Source: Alectoria sarmentosa
Lineage: Eukaryota; Ascomycota; Lecanoromycetes; Lecanorales; Parmeliaceae
Direction of reading: 5' to 3'
NCBI GenBank assembly: GCA_009733775.1
Contig: WOGZ01000402.1
Span: forward strand, 1 to 27,264
Length of the DNA stretch: 27,264 bases
In this document: in pieces, positions 1 through 8,913 of the stretch
Position numbering within the stretch: the stretch's first letter is position 1
Layout of the letters: each line of letters starts with the position of its first letter
Translations under genes and position numbers: made by a program
The notes under the pieces: generated by a model
The model's database searches: none
What the model was told of the DNA's origin: nothing
The model's input: only the letters and a program-made list of their open reading frames with translations

Positions 1-660
1 CTTTCCCCAAGTCTTCCCCCAAGTCTTCCCCCAGTCTTTCCCCAAGTCTTTCCCCAGCCCCATCCCTCCATCAAGCTCCATCAAGTTCCATCAAATTCCA
101 CCCAACCCACACATCCAGCCAACCCAACCCAAACCAACACCCAAACCAACCCAAACCAACACCCACATGTAGCTCTGCAAACCTAAACCAACCCAAACCA
201 ACACCCACATGTAGCTCTGCAAACCTAACCTGACCTGCATTCATTCCCCATCGAACGAACGAACGAACGCAAACCAACCCAACCCAACCCAACCCCATAT
301 GTAGCTCTGCAAACCTAACCTGACCTGCATTCATTCATTCACCATCGAACGAACGAACGAACGAACGCAACAAACGCAACGCAACGCAACGCTCATTCCA
401 ATTGAGAAGGAATGAAATGATAGAAATGATAGAAATGATAGAAATGTCCGCAGGGCGCCAGCCATAAGGGGGACGACGCTCGAATCACACACACAGGCGG
501 CGGAAGCGGAGTTCTTCGAGATAGACGGATGGATGAAACAGGGCATGCGAGATGGGGGCTTCATAAATCCTGTTCGCATAAGGCTAGGTGTATCAAAAAG
601 CATTGTACCCCCATTGAAGTGAATGCCATCATGCCATCATAAGATATATACTACTCCCAT
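1..660. repeat. Repeat-rich intergenic DNA (minisatellite plus microsatellites)
   Basis: No gene is supported here. Bases 1-58 are a tandem array of a roughly 11-12 nt C-rich unit (CCCCAAGTCTT and variants). From about 100 to 375 a longer degenerate unit recurs. The block ATGTAGCTCTGCAAACCTAA occurs three times (near 167, 209 and 299). The last two copies are followed by a conserved CTGACCTGCATTCATT block and a (CGAA)n run, with CCAAACCAACC spacers between. (CGCAA)n follows at about 366-391, and three copies of a 9-10 nt GATAGAAAT unit lie at about 419-445. Reverse-strand open frames across this stretch only translate the repeat and are not genes. The stretch lies just downstream of the P450 stop codon at 661. 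Confidence 0.8.
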
Positions 661-2482
661 TCAAGCGAATTTTCCTCCATCACCCCTCCTTCTCCTCCTC
701 ATACCGACACGACACGCAATCGGCTTCCTCAAGAATCCCTCCCGAGTTCTCAACTCCCCCCGCTCCCTCAACTCAAACTCGAATCCCCGCCCAACCGTGG
801 CCACGATAAGCGCCAATTCCATCTCCGCGACATTCCTCCCCACGCACGCCCTGGGCCCGTAGCTGAAAGGGATGAAAGCTCCTTTCTGCTTGTCGGTCAA
901 ATTCTCTGGATCCCAGCGGTCGGGGTTGAAGATGTCGGGATTGAAGGCTGGGTTGTTGGAGGGGTTCCAGACAGAGGGTAGATGGTGGACCGTGTAAGCG
1001 GGGACGGAGAGGACGGTACCTTGGGGGAAATGGTGATTGCAGATTGAGACGCCGGAGCCGGGAGGGACGATACGGGGAAGGCCGAGAGAGGAGGTTGAGT
1101 GGATGCGAAGGGTTTCGTAGATTACGTTGTGGAGACTGTCGGTACATCATCAGTACAGCATTTCCCAAAATTTGATCAAAGGAAAAGCGGGCCCTTGGAG
1201 AAGCGTATGGGTGCTTACTAGGGCAAATTCTTCACCGCATCATACTCCGGCACATCAACCCCCTCGGGCACTGCTTCATCCAGTTCTTTCTGTAGCTTTT
1301 CCATTACCCCCTCTGTCTTCAAACACCAATATAGCAGCGCACAGCTAGTATTAGATGTTGTATCACTCCCCGCAATCAACTGCGTCAACGCCTCCGCAGT
1401 CAGTTCTTCACGTCCGAGCTTCTCCCCGTTCTCATCTTTTCCCTCCATCAGCCTCGCCAGCAAATCCTTTCTCCGGCCCTTTTCTTCATCCGGTGCATCG
1501 AGTCTGACATTCACTCGCGCTACGGCGATACCGGCGAGATTCTCGACTGCACGCACCCCGTCACGGAAAAAGGAATCAGGGAGGTATTTGGCGTAGGGTT
1601 TGATGGTGGGAAGGCAGCCGATGGTGCCAGATACTTCGCCACGGCGATTCAGGACTTCGATGGCGGGTGCGTAAGTGACGGGGCCGTTGGGGCTCTTTTG
1701 AACTTCGGCGATATCTTTGCCTTTGGAGAGCATGCCAAAAGGGGCGCCGAATGCCTGTCATCGCCGCTCCATCAGTGTTTCCATGTCAAATCCTGCAGCC
1801 GTAGCTATGCCGTACTCACCAGATCCCCAATGATATCGAACGCCATGTAGTTGAACCAGTGTAGGCAATCCATATCAGCATACTTTTGCCCCGAACTTAT
1901 AGCGGTGTCTGATATGCGGCCCCATTGCTTGACCAGCTCTTGCAGATTATCTGTCATGTACTGTTCGAACTGACCGATGCTCTTGGTGCTGAAGGTGTGG
2001 GAGACGGTTTTTCGTTTGCGGGAATGCTCGGCGCGGTCGCGGGTATTGAAGAGGCCTCGTTGAATGGAGACGAAGGCGTCGTAATATTCACTGTAGGCCA
2101 GGGACTGTGTTAGCAACTGCTCGTGAAAGATTGTAGAAAGAACCGTGGCTGGGAGGGAAGATACAGCAGAGGTTGGACCAGTTCAATACCTCTTCAGCCA
2201 TCCTCCAGTATGGCTATATATGATGGGAATGGCCTCTGGATCGGCAACAGAGACATGATCAGGCTGTACGCGCACCAGCGGCCCCAGTCTCTTGTGGGCT
2301 TGGTCAACGGCTAGATAGCGTCTTCCCCGCCTGCATTGATAGAGTAGCCATAAGTTGCTGAAGATTGCAAGCTTAGGACCAGGGATATCCCGTATAGCAC
2401 TATTGCGGATGTAAGGTAGGAGGTAGTAGATGACGGGTAGAAGGAGGATGATGTAGGGAGTGAAGAAGGGCGTCAGGATCAT
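661..2482 (-). CDS. bphA: CYP53-family cytochrome P450, benzoate 4-monooxygenase
   Basis: This encodes a membrane-anchored microsomal P450. The CYP53 family hydroxylates benzoate to 4-hydroxybenzoate, feeding the protocatechuate/beta-ketoadipate route. Exons on the minus strand are 2482-2190, 2090-1820, 1754-1219 and 1135-661. They sum to 1575 nt, giving 524 aa, a normal length. Introns are 99, 65 and 83 nt. The start ATG (MILTPFF) begins a hydrophobic anchor (about residues 3-23) followed by the proline-rich hinge IRDIPGPK. Visible landmarks are the I-helix AGSDTT at 316-321, the K-helix E374-T-L-R377, and the heme loop FSYGPRACVG at 457-466 with Cys464 as iron ligand. The segments YYDAFVSIQRGLFNTRDRAE and LTAEALTQLIAGSDTTSNTS closely resemble my recall of Aspergillus benzoate para-hydroxylase, which supports the specific call. 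The exact substrate is inferred. It has no clustered partner genes in the window. Confidence 0.93.
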
Positions 2483-4384
2483 GTTTGCGGAGATGGGTCC
2501 GGATGGTGAAAGAGGTAGGAAGGTGTCATGTAGGAGAAGGAAAAGAAGCCGTTGCCATGACAGAGGACATTGGTTACAGAGAAAGAAGACGGGCTCTGCA
2601 ACACAGCAGTAGGAGTAGAAGTAGAAAGAGAAATAGAGTGACAAAGACAGAGATAGAGACGAATACAAATACAAATACAAATACAGATACAGTGATTGAC
2701 AGGTTGAAGAATGACCAATGGTGGGGGGATTTGCAAGTGCCGACTTTAATTCCTGAACCCCGAGCCCCCCTCAATCTCACCCCGCACCATGCGGGAAGTC
2801 CCATGCACGCGAGCATCTATACGATCTGAACAATCCTGACCCTCCTATTCGCTACCATCGATCCCTCATACCTTAGCAATCAGCATTATTCCAGCTTTCC
2901 CACACTAATAATGCAAGGCAACGTGTTTCAGGCCTCTTGGCGCGAGCTTCCAAGCTTAGAGGTCCCTTACAAATCATAACAGGCTTAGCCAACAGCGGGC
3001 GTGTCTCTTTTTCATGAACACCTATACCAGTCTTGGCCGCTGAGTCAAGAGAGTTGATCAATGACTGAGCTGACAATCTGCCAAGCCACTATTCGGGAGC
3101 TGAGGGGGCGACCCGATGTCTAAAGTCCCTGTAGCAGTCAGGCATTTATCCACCAATCAAAACAACCATGCGAAGAAAATTGAGTCAACCCTAAGATGCA
3201 ATTGATTCTCGGTCAATGACTCTCAAATCAGCTAGTCAAGACGAATTGACAGAGACCGTATGAACGAAACAAAGATCTCTATGACGATTTCCGGACTCTG
3301 AAATGAACTGTAATGTCGAGACTGATGAGTCCACCAAAAACATTCCGGTCCAATGGTCTAACGGCGGCGCAACCGCTGCTTGGTAAGCGCGACACGGGAT
3401 GATGATGATGGGCATGCCGCGGACCAGGAACAGCTGAAAGCTTGCTTGCGGTATGGGCATGAAATCATTGGTTCGACGGTGAAGGAGATTGGCCAATGGT
3501 AAGAAACAGACGAATAAAGTACTCTATGTCCCTGAGTATGAGTACGCGAGAGTTACTACTCGGGCGGCGAGTGCTTCATGGGCAAAGAAGTCTCAACGAA
3601 GTCTACTGCGGCTAAGCTACCAATGCCGATTAATTGGCTATTGAGCCTCTTGCCCGCTGTTCAGGCATTTGCTCGGTAACTATCAACGCATCGTAATTTG
3701 GACCGTCCGTAAGGTTACCTACAATCGGTACCACGATGATGAACGAGAGAATCACCATGAACTCGATGAGTCCGGCCCAAAATCATCCTTAGCCATATCC
3801 TCGTAAGTAGTTCAACATCTATAAAGTTTCCAAACTTACGCCTGCATCGATACATTTCCGGTAAATCACCCTGGTCCGCTCAGGTTGATCAACAGAAGAT
3901 GAATTCTCCCAGTCCTCGTGCACACGAAACCAGGCCCTGTCGGCCATCAGGTACCTATAGGATATCGTAGGGCTCGTGGGAACAAACCATACCCCGCCGT
4001 CAGTTTCATCCTTTCATCCTAGGTAGATGGCGCGCACACGCCTTTGTAAATCGTATAAATATCATAGCTTGGTACAAAGAGATCTCCTTCGTCTAAGTCC
4101 AAGGTTGATAGCGATAACAGCGGAGCGTCGACGAACGGGTAGAGGAGGTAGAAAATAAGGCGTGTATCGGGGCTTCCAAGGGATAAAGGGTAAGAGATGT
4201 GGTTTCCGTGTCTTCTCTTTCATCAATTTTTCCGTCAAACTCATAGACGGAATCGATACCACGTAACACCGACTTTGAATCGCAGGTCCAAAAACGTGAC
4301 GGACGGAGCGAGAGCGGAAACCTTAGGGAGGCGGCTAAACAGTAAGTAGGAAGAAAAATGAAGCCTCTCGCCATTAGCCGAAGC
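2483..4384. other. Intergenic region, 5' of the CYP53 gene and 3' of the J-domain gene
   Basis: About 1.9 kb with no coding model I can support. The first ~250 nt would be the promoter and 5' leader of the CYP53 gene. They contain a short (AATACA)n microsatellite at about 2663-2692 and purine-rich AGAAAGAGAAAT-type sequence. Open frames of 60-130 codons exist, but none shows a recognisable domain, splice-supported extension or coding bias. A tRNA-like fold near 3347-3425 was considered and rejected. No transposase-like or long-repeat signature was seen by eye. Confidence 0.6.
2663..2692. repeat. AATACA-type microsatellite in the CYP53 promoter or leader
   Basis: A short tandem run of the hexamer AATACA, with GATACA at its end, lies about 180-210 nt upstream of the CYP53 ATG. 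Length variation here would fall in the promoter or 5' leader. No regulatory role can be read from the sequence. Confidence 0.75.
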
Positions 4385-5638
4385 TCAACGGTCGCTCCCC
4401 CGTAATAATCCCTTCTTACACGATGCACAAGCCCAGATCTTGCATTCAGGACACTGCAGAACGAAGCCGTTGAAGGTCTTGAAGCAGACATCGCATTGGT
4501 TCCTGCCTTGGACCTTTAGCCAGTATTGCCGGTGGCGGCAGACTCCGGTGCTGCCGGTTGGCCGAGCCGGTCTTCGGTTCTGCCGCTTTGGGATGTGAGA
4601 AGTGGAGTTTCCAGAGCGGGGAGTGGTAGGGTCAGTTGGCTGATTCTGATTCTGGTGAGGCATCTTGCCTTCGGTATCTTGATTGGTCAATTTTTCAAAC
4701 AGACGCTGTCTCAGATCTCTTTCTCTCCGTTCCGTCTCTCGGATTCTCTGCTTCATTGCTTCCTGCGCGGTTTCTTTTTCTCTAGCCTGTCTTTGGGACT
4801 CCTCAGCTTTCCTGGATGCTTCTTCCCTTGCCCTAGCCGCATCCTGCTCTCTTTTCCACTTCTCATTTTGCTCTCTTTGCGCCTTGATGCGCTCTTCCCT
4901 CAGCCTTTCTTCTCTCTCCTGGGCCTCTCTTTCTCTGGCTTGCTGTTGCGCAGCCAGTATTCGTGCATGATCCTGCTCAGCTTGTGTCTTCTGCGTCCTC
5001 GCACGTTCAAGCTTTATCGAGGCGCTGGCTCGCTGCTGGAGTCGCTCCCGTTGCTCTCTCTCTTTCGTCTCAACGGGTTTTGCAGCCCAAGGGTTCGTAA
5101 GATAGCTGAGCCATCCCTGAGCTTGTTTTTCTTGCGCTACTCTTTCGCGCTCTTTCCGATCCAATTCTTTGATTCTAGCTTCGAATAACCAGACGTCTTG
5201 ATTGAGCGATCTGATATTACTTAATCTTGCCTGACATTGCGCTGCTCACTCTCTGGCTTGTTTCTCGTTCTCGGTATTTTCCCTCTCTTGCTTGCTTCTC
5301 GTTTCTCGTTGGGTGCGCACAAAATCCCTTAGGGGAAAATTACAGCTAGCATCGTACTGCCGCCGTCGGGCCTCGTCGTAAAGAGTTTCGTAAGCTTCGA
5401 CGAGCTATCTCTCGGCACGAACTATCAGCAAAACCCTGCTCGTAAACGCTAGAAGAATTCGTAGCGCAAACGGCATACAAACCTTTTGAAACGCCGCAAC
5501 GGCGCGAGGGTTCCCAAGGTTCTTGTCAGGATGACGCTCAAGGGCCAGTCTCCGATACGCTTCTTTGATTTGAGAATTCTGCGCTTGACGCTCGATTTGC
5601 AGAATGTCGTAGAAATTCTCCTTTGATGTTGAATTCAT
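4385..5638 (-). CDS. J-domain (DnaJ-like) protein with charged coiled coil and C-terminal Cys cluster
   Basis: A fungal J-domain protein. The J domain stimulates the ATPase of Hsp70 partners through its HPD loop. Exons on the minus strand are 5638-5483, 5404-5250 and 5210-4385 (1137 nt, 378 aa). Residues about 8-70 form the J domain, with H36-P37-D38 and the closing helix EAYETLYDEARRRQYD. A long Glu/Arg/Gln/Lys-rich helix follows (about 110-280), likely coiled coil. Residues 326-378 hold a conserved-looking tail, WLKVQGR plus Cys pairs C343/C346, C357/C360 and C365/C368, probably zinc-binding. This matches a fungal family I recall with the same J-helix-Cys layout; its function is unknown to me. 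Intron 1 (5482-5405, 78 nt) is well supported. Intron 2 (5249-5211) is only 39 nt. Without it the frame is the same but carries a TGA at 5248-5250, so a nonsense mutation is the alternative. Confidence 0.82.
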
Positions 5639-5952
5639 GGTCTGGCCCTAATGCAATGCAACACAGGAGGTCCAGAAATCGCTTAGAGGATGAGCTTATC
5701 AAGATGGGGTGGTGCCCACATAGTAAAAATTATGAATGCGATGGGGATCGAGGTGGATTGAGCGAATGAGGTGCTCGTTGGCACTCGCACAGCTACTAGA
5801 GCAGGCAAAGGATAGGATTTCCAGTGAAGCATAGAAAGTTCAAAGAGCACAATGATTGAAGACATCTTGCCGCGCTAACGAGCTCTTAGCCTAGTGCTTA
5901 CACGTTATCTCCGTCCTCCACCCATTCGCTGTCCCTTCGAAATGTATGATTT
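5639..5952. other. Intergenic region between the CYP52-clan P450 and the J-domain gene
   Basis: This 314 nt gap lies downstream of the P450 stop at 5953 and upstream of the J-domain ATG at 5638, both on the minus strand. It should contain the J-domain promoter and the P450 3' UTR. I see no coding sequence, clear TATA box or terminator-like structure. Confidence 0.6.
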
Positions 5953-7890
5953 TCATGAATATGCATCCAGCCCCAAACCTCTGCACATCAACTCACCATC
6001 GCCTCCACCAAACCCGTCAGTATCTTCAACTACCTTTCCCCCCCCCTCCCCCCCCCCCCCCCCCCCCTTCTTCTCAAGCTCCACCCTGCACCCATCCGCA
6101 CAACTCAACACCAGCGTCAATCGCTGCCTCTCAGTCCCCACTGGCTCATTCGTCTCCCCGTCTGGCAAAGCGATCGTTGCAAAAGCCTGCAAAAGCCTCA
6201 CAAAGGTATACGAAACCTCCATGAGCGCAAAGTCTTGGCCGAGACAAGCTCTCGGGCCCCCGTTGAAGGGAAAGTAAGCCCAGCCGTAAGGGTTCGAAGT
6301 CCCCGGCTTTTTCCATCGCTCGGGGCGGAAGTCATCAGCGTCTGGCCCAAAAATGTTTTTCCACCGGGCGTTGACGTATTGGGAGAAGACGACGAGTTCC
6401 CCTTTTCGAACAAGGATAGGCGCGGTACCGTCAGGCCCGCCGCCCCTGGGTAGCATGGTGGTTTTGTTGGCTGTGCGGTTGTTCAAGGGGACTGGAGGGT
6501 AGACACGGAGACCTGAACAGGGTAAGCAGCTTTTAAGCCGGTCGCAGGATTCAGAAGTTGTACTTTCTTTGATGACCATGGCGAGATATGGCATCTTCCG
6601 AATCTGCTCTCGAGTCGGATGCTCTACATATCCAACAACGCTTCGAACCTCCTGACGTAGACTCTCCATTACTGAACTGTGGCGGACTAGAAGGCGCCTA
6701 AATTGGTGAAGAGGCGGATTGTCAGTAAAACCTTTAATCTTGAAGCGCTTCATTGAGGCACTTACAGTGTCCAAGACAGACAACAAGCTGTTGTATCTCG
6801 CCCCGCAAGTAATATGTTGAGAAGTTGGTCTCGAAGCATTTCGTGGTTGCCAGATTCTTGGGCTAATTGATCGATGAAGCTTTCGGACAATTCTTGACCG
6901 TTGCCTTTTCCATTCTCTACACCTCGCTCTGAGATGTAGTCGTCCATAAATTGGTGGACTATAGAGCAAGAGCGCCTGAATTGCGAAGGTCGATATAGAG
7001 AGTGCCATGGAGCAAGTCGAAATCGCTTTGCCAAGCCTCCTTGAGCTATGTCGAAATTTTCCGCAAAGGCTTTGTTGCCGGTATCAGTGACCTCTTCCGC
7101 CCTCAGACTGTAGACTGATCGTCCGAGTAGTAGAGCTGTTGTGGTGTCTAAAGTTAGTTTGAAGAAGAGCGGCTGCAAGTCAATCGTTCCCTCCGCAACG
7201 TGTAGACACTCAAGAAGATTATCGACATGTTCCCGAAACACGTCCATGTTTTGGTACTGCATTCGAATGAACTGTTTGCGTAGGAGTTCGCGGGAGTGCT
7301 TCCAAGCCGGCCCCTCTTGAGTGAAGATGCCATTACCTAGGAGAGGCGAGAAGACACCATGGCGATCCCCGAAACCATAGTCTAGATGAAAAGGACGTCA
7401 TGTAAGGCTATATGGAAGACACAGAACATCGGAAAGGAATACCTTGGAAATTTGTTGACAGAACAGCTTCTAGGTTCTTGGGATCAAGAACGTGGTATGC
7501 GCGGGGCCCAACTAACAGGTATTGGAAGAGGTTGTTTCGAGGTTCGTAGCCGTCCGCGATTGAGCAGAGGAACGCTAGCAAATGTTGCTCCGAATCTGAA
7601 TGCCAAAGCTTTCTGATCCAGTCGATGCCCAAGGGCCATTGGTTCGGGAGCTGGGGTGGAGGCAAACATCCATATTTTAGGCCGAGTGCGAAATCTGTCT
7701 ATCTTATATCAACATTGACCGGTCTCACATCCAGACTCTTACACACATGGTATTCAAGGTATCTCCGCACAATGGCATATAGGAAAGAGGCGAAGAACAA
7801 GGCGGACGTAACAAACGCAGTCGCAGATCTTGGTAGTATATATGATTCGAACTCTGAAGCACGAGCGTGAATATAGGAGATGCTCTGCAT
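5953..7890 (-). CDS. CYP52-clan cytochrome P450 (alkane/fatty-acid hydroxylase-like) with polyglycine tail
   Basis: A microsomal P450 related to the CYP52 clan, whose characterised members hydroxylate n-alkanes and fatty acids at the chain end. Exons on the minus strand are 7890-7743, 7694-7443, 7381-6766, 6697-6564 and 6512-5953 (1710 nt, 569 aa). Introns are 48, 61, 68 and 51 nt. The start ATG (MQSISYIHA) precedes a membrane anchor at about residues 24-42. Family landmarks are CLPPPQLPNQWPLGIDW near the N terminus, YGFGDRHGVFSPLLGNGIFT, the I-helix AGRDTT at 326-331, E383-S-L-R386, and the heme loop FNGGPRACLG at 466-475 with Cys473. The fourth intron interrupts the ExxR serine codon and, being a multiple of three, is easily missed. 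The last ~37 residues (533 on) are an unusual Gly-rich tail encoded by C-runs at 6038-6067. The substrate and exact CYP family are not determined. Confidence 0.9.
6038..6067. repeat. Poly(C) tract (C9-T-C20) inside the P450 coding sequence
   Basis: Nine Cs (6038-6046), one T and twenty Cs (6048-6067) lie within the last exon of the CYP52-clan P450. On the coding strand they encode Gly-rich residues about 533-542. Such a homopolymer is prone to replication slippage and to sequencing-length error. A change in length would alter only the C-terminal tail, not the heme-binding core. Confidence 0.9.
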
Positions 7891-8913
7891 TGCGCCAGCT
7901 CTTTGCCTTTGTTGGCCGTTGGCAGCGCCCGATGTGAATGTGTATATACCGTAGTATATAGATCAGAAAAAGGACGTTGATGTGGCAGAGCTTCTGCCCT
8001 GTATGGCCATGGCCATGACTGAAGAAGCAATCTGGCGCAGTGTCTAGATATGATTAGTACTTCACCTCACGCAGCTGGCTGAACACTAATTTAGCTACAA
8101 GTTGTCAGAAGACAGGGGGAGATTGGGGGTCCCTCGTTCCATACGCGCTGCTAAAAATAGCCGACTTTGGCGTACTAGCGTGGGACTTGACGTTCCACAA
8201 AATCGCTCGAGTCAAATGCACCTCGGGCATTTCAAAAGTGTGTCAGTACCGTAGCATCAGAGAATGAAGCGCGATCTTGTGTGCACCGTGTCCTCGGTAT
8301 CTCATTGCTGCAGGGGAAGCAATTGTCTAGCCTTCTATTTTTGTTTCCGTTTGCTGGGAGCCTGGGAGTTTGGAAAGCGCCAAGCCCCAGTTTTTCTTAC
8401 GTCGCATGTTCACGGTTTTCTTTATTGGATCAATCAATCATCTTGCAGGTTGCAACCATCTTCTACCTGTCTAAATCTTCTAACCTGGCTTTCTGCACAT
8501 GCCCGCGCGCGAAATCCATGGATTTCATACGTCCTTGTTGAGTGGTTCTCATGCGAACGAGCCGTGCCTAGTTTCTAGTGCTCGGAGAAGGGCACCGAGG
8601 TGTGCGCACCCCACGCCCGTTTCACCCTCGCACCAACACTCCGGTCTTCGACTATGCTACGCAGCGCTGCAACCTATAATTGACAGAGTGCTCTCGCTCT
8701 GCTAGCTCCCGTGAGCTCGATGCCGTTGAGTATGCTGCCAAGTATGGTCATCTTCGCCCTCCGCAATGGCAGTAATATAGATATACTTTTCCTATCATGA
8801 TCGCTATTCACATATTTCCCCCTATATATATCTCTCGCATTTTACTGGGGGACCAACTGCCATCTTTTCCACGATGCCACTCCTGCCGCTGAGACAGGCG
8901 AACGTCAAGAGAG
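7891..8913. other. Divergent intergenic region (P450 and NLR promoters)
   Basis: About 1 kb between the start codons of the minus-strand P450 and the plus-strand NLR, so it should hold both promoters. A 104-codon ATG open frame at 8264-8578 has no recognisable features and poor coding character. A TATA-like CCTATATATATC lies at 8820-8831. An ATG at 8874 opens a 21-codon frame ending at TAA 8937, either a uORF or the original start (see the NLR entry). Confidence 0.5.
8820..8831 (+). promoter_or_regulatory. TATA-like element upstream of the SesB-NB-ARC-TPR gene
   Basis: CCTATATATATC lies about 43 nt before the ATG at 8874 and 83 nt before the ATG at 8914. Its position suits a core promoter element, but it rests on sequence similarity and placement only. 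Confidence 0.35.

Noticed and set aside
71..603. Reverse-strand open frames reading repeated Arg-Phe-Ala-Glu-Leu-His and Val-Arg-Ser-Phe units
   Set aside because: They are translations of the minisatellite and CGAA runs, with no independent coding signal.
3347..3425. tRNA-like element: GGTCC...GGACC ends, TGGTCTAACGG like an A box, and a small CGCT/AGCG stem-loop
   Set aside because: There is no GGTTCGAAT-type B box or T arm at the right distance and the D-arm geometry is wrong, so it is probably chance.
4526..5188. 220-codon plus-strand frame opposite the J-domain gene
   Set aside because: Leu/Ser/Phe-rich antisense of a Glu/Arg/Lys-rich coiled coil; the sense strand has clear family features.
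661..7890. A secondary-metabolite gene cluster around the two P450 genes
   Set aside because: No synthase, transferase, transporter or regulator lies between or beside them, and the J-domain gene separates them. CYP53 is a catabolic enzyme.
8264..8578. 104-codon ATG open frame in the divergent P450/NLR intergenic region
   Set aside because: Cys/Ser/Trp-rich composition, no domain, a second overlapping frame of similar length, and promoter location argue against a gene.
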